The notes under the pieces: generated by a model | What the model saw: only the letters and a program-made list of their open reading frames with translations | Database searches by the model: none | Told to the model about the DNA's origin: nothing | From: Pseudisothecium myosuroides | Taxonomy: Eukaryota > Streptophyta > Bryopsida > Hypnales > Lembophyllaceae | DNA length: 64,000 bases | Reading direction: 5' to 3' | Assembly: GCA_951799445.1 (NCBI GenBank) | Contig: OX637293.1 | Span: forward strand, 13,206,001-13,270,000 | Shown here: piece after piece, positions 42,699 to 56,567 of the stretch | Numbering within the stretch: the first letter of the stretch is position 1 | How the letters are laid out: each line of letters begins with the position of its first letter | Program-made: the position numbers and the translations under genes

Positions 42699-44763
42699 CA
42701 TCATGATATCTCACGATCTCCTTTTGGCGTGCATATTATTGCTTGTAGCTTAAAACTCTTGAACATACTGTAAATATTGTAAATGCATTTTCGAAATACT
42801 AGACATTCTTTGTTTGTAGGAGGCATTGATTCAGCCTCGTAGTAAATGTGAAAATAAATTTTTTTCCTAAATGCCTTTGATTAAGATAATTATGAGTTCG
42901 AAGGGATCACCGCGACCTTGACTATTAATCTGCGTGCATGCACATCTAGAGATCTAATGGTATACCATGGAAGTGGATTCTATCGGTAGATCGGACTGTT
43001 CTGGGCATTTATCCTTGTCTTTTAAATCTAATGTAAATGCATTTCCGGTGCATGACCCTCACTTAGAATTGTTTTCTTACTCTTCGTTTGCAGCTTTAAT
43101 CTAAATTTGGTTCTAAAATTGTTTATCATATTACTCGGAAGAGTGGAATTTTTTGAACACTTCATTACATTTTAACACTGGGCGTCATCATCCTGCGCGG
43201 CAAGCTTCATCAGGAGATCGCACGATACGACGTGACGTGTGAACATTGAAATGTCATTTCCGTCCTTGTATTGTCCCGTGATATTGTTTTTGTACTTGTG
43301 GATGACAGTGAAGTTGTAGTTGTGCTTCTACTATTTGTTTGGGAGTTCTCCTATAGTTCCGGTTTGCTGAAGTACGGATTTGAAATTGATAATTTTAACC
43401 TCTCTCTTCGGCTTGATCGGAAGATCTCACGATCATTTTACCTTGCATCGAATTATTAGTCTTAGGCGGATTATGTAATGTCCAATTTTGTTGCTTCAAT
43501 CGAATACAATTGAACTTCTGCTGCGTAACTTCCTTTGCTCGAGTTTTTTTGGTCTTCTAGTATGTCACCCTAAACCTTTTTTGTATTTGACGCGAATCCT
43601 AAATCTGCATCCCTTGTTAGTGCTGTATTCTGGGCTGCAGTGACACCGTAGAAGTATTGCTAATTTCCTTGTACTATGCAGCAAATAAGACATTCAGTCG
43701 TTGTTCTTCAAATAACTACCCATGCGTATTTTCAATTAGCGGTTCTGTTGTATTGCATATTGGTCGGGGGATCTCACGATCAATTGACGTCGTTTTCTGT
43801 ATGTACATGTCTGCGTGCTGAGGCTTACTTGGTCTTTGCAAAAGGCGATGCTCTTAGTACTAACAGGGGATCTCTGCATGAAGGGCTGTGTGGCGGATCT
43901 CCCACAGAATATCGAAATTCAGCCCGGCTTCCATGGTCTTCTCCGACATTTCGTTGAAGAAACTCACTGTGGTTTATGGTCCGCAATGCAACCTTCAACA
44001 CTGGCCGTTCTTCTTCGACGTATTCTACTACCGGAAATTCTGTCAAGGTTTCTATTTTTTGCCGGGTCTGACAATCCACGGAAGAACCAGGTGTATCCCC
44101 ATCGTCGTGCAATACTAAAGATTGTCTTGAACATTCCTCGGACGCACAGGGTACTCTTGAATATTAGTGTTGTAATGCTTGTCCTAGATCCTCTTGATTG
44201 GGAACGTCCGCACTTGCTTCGACCGGCGTTGCATGTGAGGGATGATGTAGATCCTGTAGAGTTAGATCGTCCGCACATTATAGCACCGCCTTTTGATTGG
44301 TCTTGGGCCCCAAAAAACATGTAGTTGGAAGTGGACTAGCTGGGTTATTTATCATAATTATGCCTATAAGGCACCTGTTTGTTGCATCCAAATGATTATA
44401 TAAGTGGCAAATCCACCTTTTCTATCTGACTGTGATTACACCTTACCAATTGTCTGTAATTGCATTATGTTGCTTCATCAAATCTTTTGTGTTATGTGAT
44501 ACTTTGGGAAGTATCTTCTGAGCTATCCCGATCTGTGATGTCGCATATTAATGCAACCCCGGATACAAATGTACCGCTTACAGCAAATGTCGGAGTTGAC
44601 ATCATCTCAAATTCATTGATTTGTTCGAACACTCTATCCCGAAGGAGTATATTTCCTTGCATCGAGAAATCTCCAGACCACTTAGCATCCCAAAGCGGTT
44701 TAAATCTCCTTTGAACGGCATTACGGACTCATTGTACATACCATCAGGAAGATCTCCCGATGG
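42699..44763. repeat. Third palindrome group, downstream of the FCP1-like exon
   Basis: Sites at 42699-42717, 43208-43226, 43415-43433, 43763-43781 and 44742-44763, all noncoding on present evidence; a decayed one (GTGTGGCGGATCTCCCACAG) falls in the next ORF at 43888. Most have the left half ATCRGGRG/ATCGGAAG and the right half CTCACGAT, so the hybrid polarity is opposite to the sites at 34-35 kb. Confidence 0.75.
43848..44324 (+). pseudogene. Second, degenerate FCP1-like ORF
   Basis: 158 codons from an ATG at 43848. MLLVLTGDLCMKG stands where the first HAD motif should be, without the usual D-x-D/G arrangement. IQPGFHGLLRHFVEETHCGLWSAMQPSTLAVLLRRIL parallels RPNVGQLLDYVHRHANIAF...VTKVLNQML of the neighbouring gene. 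The later motif III region is only loosely similar. It could be an exon of a larger gene (a palindrome relic lies inside it) or a decayed tandem paralogue of the 42-kb domain. Confidence 0.35.
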
Positions 44764-46261
44764 ACAGGACTTCACAAAGTCCAAAATTCCCCGTAAATTC
44801 CAGAAGTAGTTAAATATGGCATATCCTCCCTGTCTTGAAGAGATTTAGTAGGCACAATAGAAGAGAAGAATCCATTGATCCAATTACAGCTACACATTTC
44901 TATAAATGGAGTCAAGAACAATAACTAAGGATTGTGTGATCCTTGTAAAACAAAAAGAGGACCTTAAGGCTTCTCAAATCCCAGATCCGGCCTGAAAGTT
45001 CCGTCATCACAACCGGAGGCCTTAAAACAACTCGCCAGCTTGACACCAGAGGAAAGAGTTAGCTAGGTGAAACCTAATGCACTGACTGTCTGATATTGTT
45101 TATCCACTTTTAGCTATTCTGTTCTTACTTTCCGACACCAAGAGATGAAATATTACGTTCTCATGAACAAGATCAATAACAAATTTGATTTGAAAATGAA
45201 TATACTTCTGTAAATTAAGCTTGCTTCCACTTGTTATGACTTCCGAATTTGCTTACTTGCGACTAAAAGAGACCATCCAGATTGATACCGATTCCTTGCG
45301 GTTGAGAAAGGAAGTCGTGCCGCAACCCGGCAACGGAGCCAAGTTACCAGATTCAAATGGAATCTATCAATTTAGTGTATGTTCACACTTACATTATGGG
45401 GATATATGAAACTCGAGGGTGAAGATTATTTGCCCCTAAATAACAATATTTGGCAGAACAAACTTCTTGAAACGCAGCAGAACTCAAGATGTTTTGTATC
45501 CTTTGGATGACTTCAACTTCAAGGAGCCTAATTGAATGGAAAAACACAATTTCTCATTCAGCTTTTTCACCAAGCTAGTGCCCATGTGGGGCCTTCGGCA
45601 CCAAGCTCTCAATGGCACTGTAACTTGTTGCTCCAAGTCCTCCTTTCTACTACAGTAATGTAAATGTATCCTCTACAAATCCTTGAGTTAGTTCAAATTT
45701 CAAAAACTACGAAGATGCGTTACAAAAATAATTTAGTGACCAAGACATTGCAAACATGTTTCTGTGGATAGTTGCATGTCTGTTATCAGACACGGCAATG
45801 GTTGCTTGCATTTCTTTTTTCATTCCAGTACACCTGCACAAAAAGTGTAAATTCCAGAGGTCTGTTTTCGAAAGGGAGACCGTGCCCGTGTTTCATGCTG
45901 TGTTTTCACAAAGTCTTGGCTTCGGCTCATTCTAGTTTGTAGATGTAAGAGAGGCTCATTCATGCCAAAATCTCTTGCTCTCTCTCTGCTTTCCTTTTTT
46001 TTAGTAAGAGAGGCGACGGACTTCCCATTGCTGTACATCAATAACTTATATGTAATATTGATCGTAAAAGAGGTTTGTGATGCATTCTAGAATTCGTTCC
46101 ATCGCAGTGTTGTTAAGTTATGGCGATTCTCTTCTGATTGTCCGAAATCCCCTATTTCACTGGTGTGGATGAAGAGCTTCCAGTAAAAGGTGAGCTGCTG
46201 GTTTCAGTGACAAAAGAAACGAATTGTCGGTTTCAATGCTGTGTGTCAACTGGCGTGTTTG
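44325..46261. other. Intergenic, no gene recognised
   Basis: Ordinary AT-moderate sequence between the palindrome locus and the RuvBL2 stop. Short open frames (for example 44460-44714, 45820-46041) lack domains. The last few hundred bases are presumably the 3' UTR and terminator region of the RuvBL2 gene; I cannot place a poly(A) site. Confidence 0.4.
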
Positions 46262-49433
<3,172 letters not shown>

Positions 49434-49435
49434 TA

Positions 49436-50010
49436 CTACTCCCTCCATCCCAAAATGATCTTCCTGTTGGCCTTCATTTTTTGTCCCAAAATGATCTTCT
49501 TGTTGCAATTTGTGACTTGCAAACTGGTCAAATTTGACTTTTGATTGCTATTGGGGACCAACAAAACAACTTTGAGTAGTAGTTCCCCCTCCATTCATAC
49601 AATCATTAGTCAAAAGATAAATAAAATGATTAATGGGGTCAATCAACATTGTTTGTTCATATTTTTTCCATCTCTTTGAATATTGCTCAATCGAAGAAGA
49701 TGAAGCTTTTGGAGCTGGATTAAAGGGACACACATGGGCTTAGGCATATACTAAATGCTTACAAAATGATGACCACACTCTCAACAATTAATTGACCACT
49801 GGTGATCTTTGAAAATGCCCTAAAAAATCTACTTTTCAATATTCCAAAAACTACATTTCAAAAAGGAGTTTGACACTCAAAGTTTCTAGAATGCTAGGAG
49901 TACACCAAACTCTACTTACAGCACAAGACAAGTTTTTAAAATGTTATTTTTTTGCCTTAATCTAGAATATTTTGTCCAACAGGAAGATCATTTTGGGACG
50001 GAGGTAGTAC
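49436..50010. mobile_element. Stowaway-like MITE (Tc1/mariner type), 575 bp
   Basis: Ends read CTACTCCCTCCATCCCAAAA and, inverted, GTACTACCTCCGTCCCAAAA, the familiar CTCCCTCCGTCCCAAAAT ends of Stowaway elements, flanked by TA (49434-49435, 50011-50012). The inverted repeat extends to GATCTTCCTGTTGG, and on the left this end is partly repeated again at 49485-49507. No transposase ORF. Confidence 0.85.
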
Positions 50011-50399
50011 TATTTTTCTATAAAATTTGAAACTAAAAATTGAAACTTTCTTCTAAAATTGATTATAGATTGAATACTTGTAATTTTTATAAGATTTTTT
50101 TTTGAAATTCATAATATTAAGTGATTTTTGTTTTACTTATTTATTCATACCATGTTTGAAAGGCCATTCATTGAATTAGAAAAGTTCATTGTGAAGTCAA
50201 ACATACTTGTGTCTATTAAACTATAGAATATTTGCAAAGATAAGTTCTAAAAATCTATTCCATACAACTTTAAAGGAACTAATCCAAGAATTTTCAAACA
50301 TTTAGATGGATGAAAAAGGTTGCATATAAATGACACATGATTGTATTCATCTGTTGTTCAAAATGTGAATGTTTGAAGTTATCACTTACTAGTTAACCT

Positions 50400-51340
50400 T
50401 TGAAAGATTGTTTGTCTCCTTGGAAGACAATTTGGCTTTGAGTAGGATCCTATTGTCTCAATTTGTAGTAAATTTCATTGAATTTTTTTGAAGACGTGCG
50501 ATTTTGCAAGAGCTTTGTGGATATATGATTTTTATTTCAATCAGTGCCCGAGAGCAAAAGTCATGGCACAATAAGCCAAAAATGGAGGTTGGCAAGAAGT
50601 ACAAAAAATTCACAAAAGCCAAAAAAAATTGAATTTTTTTTCCTAAAAAATTATATCCATGTCTACATGTGAAGCTTTGATTCATTCTATTTGGACTAGT
50701 GATGAGAAAATTATGAACAATCTTAGTTTTTCAAGCAATCTAAGTATCTTCTTGAAAAAATAACTCATGTAAGTCATTTTGAATGCAATTTTTACAATTT
50801 TCTATAAAAAATTGTTAGATAGGGTTAGTTTGCTTGCTAGAATAATCTTAAAATTGGAATTATTGTGTTTCAATTCCATTTTGAAGCTATTACATGTTTA
50901 GTTTTTCCTTCAATTCTAAACTACTTCTAATTAAAAAAAATTTAATGAGTGAAAAATAATTATTTTTTTCTTGAATTATTTTTTTCTAGATTCTCAACTC
51001 AACTATTCAACATAAAAAATTAGAAAATCAAAATCAATAATTCAAAGATTTTAAGTTAAGAAGATTCAAAGCCAAAAAATCTAGTCGAGCAAGATGCAAA
51101 AAAAATTGTTTTCTTCACTTTGGATGCAAATATCTTGCAATCTATGTGGCCAAAATTTCTAGAATTTCTTCCGTACATTCTTGTACTAGTTTAGTATAAG
51201 ATTCTATGGTTAGATATGCAAAAAAAAAAAAAAATTGAAGTTTTTGCTCTTTGCAATAGAAATGACAATTTTGAGTGTTTTTTGATCGGAAAAAGGCCTT
51301 GGTCCTTTAGGGATTAAAGAACTTCAAGTGCTTGCTAGCT
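50400..51340. repeat. Left arm of a large imperfect inverted repeat
   Basis: Reads inverted at 57670-58570. Shared blocks include TTGTGTTTCAATTCCATTTT, ATCTAAGTATCTTCTTGA, GTGATGAGAAAATTATG and CTTTGCAATAGAAATG. Similarity is patchy, suggesting old age. The arms enclose 51.3-57.7 kb, including the UXT pseudogene, a long hairpin and the Rep-like gene. Confidence 0.6.
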
Positions 51341-51639
51341 TCCTGATGTGAAGCTGTCTAAAGTAAAGCCCAAAGGATGTTGTTTAGTAGCTTCAAGCCT
51401 AATTACCGTATGTTTAGGTCAGGTTAGGTTTACCACCTTGGTGTTGAGATAGTTTAATTTTGGCATTTGGTTAGTTCAATAGCTTGAATTGATTTTCTTG
51501 ACTTTCGGCACTTTGCTCTTCCTAATTTTTTGACACTCCTCTTCAAATGGATTAATATTTTCTATTCATGTGTAAATGTGTTCCTTTTACTAAATTTTCT
51601 CAAGAATAATTTTTGAATATTCAGAATTGGCAACAATTT

Positions 51640-51840
51640 TACCTCCTAAACCTTAAACCCTAAACGTTATAGTCTTTGTAATCGTCTCGTCAAGATCAAT
51701 CACCTCCTAAACCCTAAACCCTAAACGTTAAATCGTCTTTATAATCGTCTTGTCAAGATCAATCACCTAAATCCTGAACCGTAAATCGTCTTTGTAACCT
51801 TAAAAACCTTAAATTGTCTTTGTAATCGTCTTGTAAATCG
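51640..51840. repeat. Plant telomere-type CCCTAAA words in a short tandem repeat
   Basis: Two to three units of about 65 bp containing CCTAAACCCTAAACCCTAAA, CGTTAAATCGTC and GTCTTGTCAAGATCAATCACC lie immediately before the UXT-like ORF. CCCTAAA (TTTAGGG) is the common plant telomere unit and also a promoter element (telo-box) of plant translation and growth genes. Confidence 0.6.
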
Positions 51841-51843
51841 TCA

Positions 51844-52204
51844 ATGTTAGAGGACGACACGCGGGCCAAAATCGAACAGTACGAGGCGTTCGTGGACAAG
51901 CGTCTGAAACCAGACTTAGTTGCTGCGATTGGCCTTCTAGACAAAGTGATGGAGCAGCAGAAGGTCTACTCCGACCTTGCCAAGAATATCAAATTGCTGC
52001 AGGAACAGAAGCTGACGAAATCGAGGACGATGATTAGGTTTTCACGCTGAGTTTACGCGGGATGAGGCTCGAGGGTTTATCTCTGCTAAGGAGGCAAGGC
52101 TTCGCAAGCAGGTGGAGCAGCACACAGCTGAGGTTGCCAAAATTAAGGCACAGATCAAGCTTGTAGTGGGAGGAATTCAAGAATTGTTGAACATCACAGG
52201 TTGA
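51844..52204 (+). pseudogene. UXT-like prefoldin subunit, intronless, internally deleted
   Basis: The frame from the ATG at 51844 encodes a helical segment (KIEQYEAFVDKRLKPDLV, DKVMEQQKVYSDLAKNI) matching the N-terminal coiled coil of UXT, a prefoldin-alpha-like protein. After RTM the central beta-hairpin region is missing. A second frame then continues with HAEFTRDEARGFISAKEARL and IKAQIKLVVGGIQELL, the C-terminal coiled coil, to TGA at 52204. The frame change and loss of about 25-30 residues, with no introns, indicate a processed or captured, nonfunctional copy. UXT works in the prefoldin-like arm of the R2TP/PAQosome chaperone; this copy cannot. Confidence 0.75.
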
Positions 52205-52344
52205 CATTTTGCGTGTCTCCTTCATATTTGGTAACTAGAGGTTGCCAAGAATAAATTTTCCCATATCCAATTGCGTTGTTTGCAGCTAGGTCTTTGAATT
52301 GTATACATTGTAAGTGAACCTAGATGTTGTTGTGACATTGTACA

Positions 52345-53938
52345 GTAAGGTCTACTTCATTTAAGAATTTTTGAAATCGCAGGGAAGGGAATTTCAGATC
52401 TGCCAACTTTGATAGCCTTCCGAGGGCTCAAAAATGAGTCTTTGACCCTGAAATTTTATCACAACTTCATCTTTAAGTTAATTATATGTGTGCCAAATTT
52501 CAAGGCCAAATGATTTACACAAGAAAAGATATTCAAAACCTCCCAACATGTGTAGCCGTGAAAAAAATTTCACTACTTCCAACTTTGACACCCTCCCAAG
52601 GACTGAAATATTTTTCTTTTTCTATGAAATTTTTGGCATAGGACCATCTATATGTTGATTACATGTGTGAAAAATTTCAAGTCCAAAAGACCCCCACAAA
52701 AATAGATATTCAAAATCTCCCAACATGTGTATTTGTGAAACAATTTCACTACTACCAACTTTGACACTATCCCAAGGGTTGAAAAATTGTTTATTTACCA
52801 TGAAATTTTTATGATGAAATCATCTCTATGTTAATAAAATTAGTGCCAAATTTCAAGTTCAAAAGATTCACACAAAAAAAAATATGCCAATTCTACCAAC
52901 ATGTGTAGATGTGAGAAAAATTTCACTACTACCAACTTTGACACTATCCCAAGGGCTGAAAAAAACACATTTTACTATGAAATTTTTGGCATAAGATCAT
53001 CTTTATACTGATAAAATGTATGCCAAATTTCAAGGTCAAAAGAATTACCAAAAGAAAAATATTCTAATTCTACCAACATGTGTAGTTGTGAGAAAGACTT
53101 TCTACATCCATGTGAAAGTTTTAACCCAAAAAATTACACTATCCCAAGGGCTGAAATTTTTTTTCTTACAACTACACATGTTAGTAGAATTGGCATATTT
53201 TTTTTTGTGTGAATCTTTTGAACTTGAAATTTGGCACTAATTTTATTAACATAGAGATGATTTCATCATAAAAATTTCATGGTAAATAAACAATTTTTCA
53301 ACCCTTGGGATAGTGTCAAAGTTGGTAGTAGTGAAATTATTTCACAAATACACATGTTGGGAGATTTTGAATATCTATTTTTGTGGGGGTCTTTTGGACT
53401 TGAAATTTTTCACACATGTAATCAACATATAGATGGTCCTATGCCAAAAATTTCATAGAAAAAGAAAAATATTTCAGTCCTTGGGAGGGTGTCAAAGTTG
53501 GAAGTACCCTACCTGAAGGTCAGATTCGGACATAAATTAAGTATTTTTTGGCATGTCTGAATTCTTGAAATATTACAAGTGAAATTTTTGGAAGATTACA
53601 AGTGAATTTCTGGAATATCATAGAATATACCACCTGTTGAACCCATCTACGCGCCAAAAGTAAAGTTTTCCGGCACTCAGGTGCCGGATCAGACCTTCAC
53701 GTACGGTAGTGAAATTTTTTTCACAGCTACACATGTTGGGAGATTTTGAATATCTTTTTTTGTATAAATAATTTGGCCTTAAAATTTGTCACACATATAA
53801 CTAACTTAAAGATGAAGTTTGGTAAAAATTTCAGGGTCAAAGACCCATTTTTGAGCCCTCTGGAGGCTATCAAAGTTGGCAGATCTGAAATTCCCTTCCC
53901 TGCGATTTCAAAAATTCGTAAATGAAGTAGACCTTACA
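52345..53938. repeat. Long hairpin: ~575-bp inverted arms of ~180-bp tandem units
   Basis: The left arm (52345-52918) and right arm (53160-53938, minus the 200-bp insertion at 53507-53706) are reverse complements at high identity from GTAAGGTCTACTTCATTTA to the loop. Each arm holds about three units marked by CAACATGTGTA, TTTCACTACTACCAACTTTG and CCCAAGG. The 241-bp loop holds another unit. If transcribed it would form long double-stranded RNA. Confidence 0.85.
53507..53706. mobile_element. 200-bp MITE inside the hairpin arm
   Basis: The ends CCCTACCTGAAGGTC and, inverted, CCGTACGTGAAGGTC are 15-bp inverted repeats with two mismatches. TA flanks both sides (53505-53506, 53707-53708), and the other hairpin arm shows the empty site. 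GTA as a 3-bp duplication is equally possible, so Tc1/mariner and PIF/Harbinger origins cannot be separated. Confidence 0.75.
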
Positions 53939-54072
53939 CAATCTACTGAAAAGAGGTTGTCAGGCAGTTTTTTGTTCCCCCCCAATCCTGAGCCGTTGAT
54001 GCCTTTTATAGAATAACAGGAGGACCCTACCTACCGTTGATGGCTCCAAAAATCATGCACCGTCAATCATCG

Positions 54073-54334
54073 GGGTTTGGAATCAATCAACGGTCCACCT
54101 GCATTAGGGTTCATGCTTAGTTTGTAGGACAAACTCATTTGCAGAGCAGTTTCCACGACGAGCCAGTCACGAGCTTAGTTGGGGAAGGAGAGGCGTGCGG
54201 AGTGGGTTTGGAATCAATCAACGGTCGACTTGCATTAGGGTTCATGCTCAGTTTCCAGGACGAACTCATTTGCAGAGCAGTTTCTACGACGAGCCAGTCA
54301 CGAGCTTAGTCAGGGAAGGAGAGGCGTGCGGAGT
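54073..54334. repeat. 131-bp tandem duplication upstream of the Rep-like gene
   Basis: Units 54073-54203 and 54204-54334 both contain GGAATCAATCAACGGTC, GCATTAGGGTTCATGCT, CATTTGCAGAGCAGTTTC and CGAGCTTAGT, with a handful of substitutions. The block could be part of the promoter or 5' leader of the gene at 55.2 kb. Confidence 0.85.
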
Positions 54335-55206
54335 GGCATGCGGCAGCAGATCGAAGTGCTCGGGGAAGGAGCGGGGGTGCATCTGCAACGAGGCTCTTGC
54401 TACGAGTTTGCGACGACAATCACAAGCTTAAGGTCACCGGAGCAGGAGCAGCATCGTGGAGCGGGAGCACCATTGTACGTGGAGCAGGAGCGACAGCAGC
54501 AGCAACCCCTCCCTTGGCTGTATCGCAGCCAAAATTGGAGGTATATCATTTTTCTTCACTCTGTCGATGTATGTGTCCATTCTGTCATTGTGTCAATCTG
54601 GTTTAAGTGTGTCCACAATGGTTAGTTGCGAAGGGAGTTAGGTGCTGGCTGACTTGCGATGATGCTAATGACAGGTGAGGCTTGTGACCTAACAAAGGCT
54701 GAAGGAGCTGGATTCAGTAGCTGCTGAAGGTGGGGCAGGCAGGTAACCTCTTCTTCTCCCTTCTGTTTTTTTATCTGGGTTTGGGAATTGAAGTTTGGGA
54801 ATGTGTAATTCTTGTCTTCAAATGCTAAACCCATATGTTGTCTTGTAGCTAATCCCTGGTTTTTTGTTCTTGCAGAACGGCTGATTGTATACAAGCGCAA
54901 GTTACGCAGCTTAGAGGTAGCTTAGCAGCAGTGAGGTATTAGTTCAGGCAGTAAGGTGTTAACTTTAGCTGTTTCTAGCTATTTTCAAAACTTTCTTGTG
55001 CTAGGCAAGAATCCAATGTAATTTCCTTGATTGTCAATGAACAATCTCTTCTTTTGCTTGTTTTCTTGCTCATTGCCTTTTGCTGCTGAATGGGTTGCTT
55101 GTCCCTTGTTTTGCTTGTCAATGCTGTAGAGTTTGATAGTTTCCTTCTTCATTTCTTTTGAGCAGGGTTTTAGAAAGTGACCCCTATCTCTTAGCTGGCG
55201 CCCCCC

Positions 55207-56567
55207 ATGTCTCAAGTGCTTAAAGGATCCGCAAGGAAAGGCAAAGGGAAAATGAGATCTGAGGACATTGAAGCAACGCAGCCGCCTCTAGCTTCACAAC
55301 AACCATGTCCCTCTCAGGAAGTACTTGTTCTTCAAGAGACTCCTGCTTCCCAAATGCCTCCTCCTAAAATTCAGAAGCCATGTACTTCAAAGTTGAAGGC
55401 TGTCAGGAAGCCTCCAATTCAGAAACCTGTGGCAAAGACTCTTGCCCCCAGGAAACCACGAGCTCCTGTTCCACCAAAAGAGATGGAAGTCAGTGTCACT
55501 ATTTCTGTGGGCAGTGATGATATACCAACTGAATTGCTTGAGAAGGTCGATGACTTTCTTCAAAAAGAGTGTTTGTTAGGTTTATGTTCTATCAAGCATG
55601 GCAGTGGCTTGATGAGGCGTCATTTGCAGATGGTGTGCAGACTTCTCACCTCTTCTGCTGCAATGGTCAGCAAAACTTTGAAGCTTTACCTTGGGTGGGA
55701 TGATCCCAAAAAAGCGCCACCTGGGCACCACATCCTAACGAAGGCTCTTCGCAATACAGGCCTCCACACTTACATTGGAATGCTTGGTTACTGTAGCAAG
55801 GACAAAGGGCAGGACCACTTCAAATGCATCCAAAAAAATGTCACTGATGCACAATTGAAGGAAGGTGAAGAGGAGTACATCAAGTATGGTACTCCTTTTG
55901 CCAAGAACCGTATTGTTCTTACTCATAAGAACTTGATTGAGCGAGCTGCTACATTTTGCAGATTCAAACTCCAAAAACAATTGGGGAGCTCTCTTCCGGG
56001 AACTCTCCTCCCTATGCTTCAATTGGGACAATATATTCCATCTGCTTTTTTTTGGGTTCTTCCAACCCGGCAAGGAGGTATGGAGTTCACGAGAGCAGCT
56101 GCGTTGTGGAAATGTATGATGAACCCACAGGCCGTGGAGATGGATGATGTCACACAGATTTTCTTTGAGCACACTAATCCCGGATCACGGCTAGCAGACT
56201 TGGGGCGCCAACGTCTTGCTGTAGAGCTTGATGAGGCTCGTGAAGGTGCACCTCATGAATACAATATTCCAGGTATTTTCTTTTCTTTGCCTTTTCTTTG
56301 CCTTTTCTCTTGTTTCTATATTTCTAGTACTTTATCTTCATCTTCGCTAATGTTTTCTCTATTTCTTGTTTTTTCCTTGTAGGTGACATACCTGTACCAC
56401 CGGTGCATGAACCAGTGATTGTTCTTGATGCATTTCAAGACGATCTGCTTCCCCACGATGACATGTTGGAAAAGGATCCACAACACTCGCTAACAACAAG
56501 ATGCCCTGCCATGTTTATTCCAGTGGTGTACGGAGATCGTGATGTTGCCAATGATCTCACAGTGTAG
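55207..56567 (+). CDS. Rep-like HUH-superfamily protein, two exons
   Basis: Exons 55207-56272 and 56383-56567 (CCAG|GTATTT ... CTTGTAG|GTGAC) give 416 residues. Residues 1-95 are Pro/Lys-rich and probably disordered. From about 100 a domain follows with HLQ at 139-141 (the HUQ form of motif II of single-strand-nicking Rep proteins) and LGYCSKDKG with Y195 and K198 (the YxxK motif III that carries the catalytic Tyr), then DHFKC. No superfamily 3 helicase follows. Such proteins nick DNA at hairpin origins in rolling-circle replication; eukaryotic replitrons and CRESS viruses use relatives. Motif I is not clear and the second exon is acidic without a domain. It is intact, so it may be active or domesticated. 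Confidence 0.6.
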
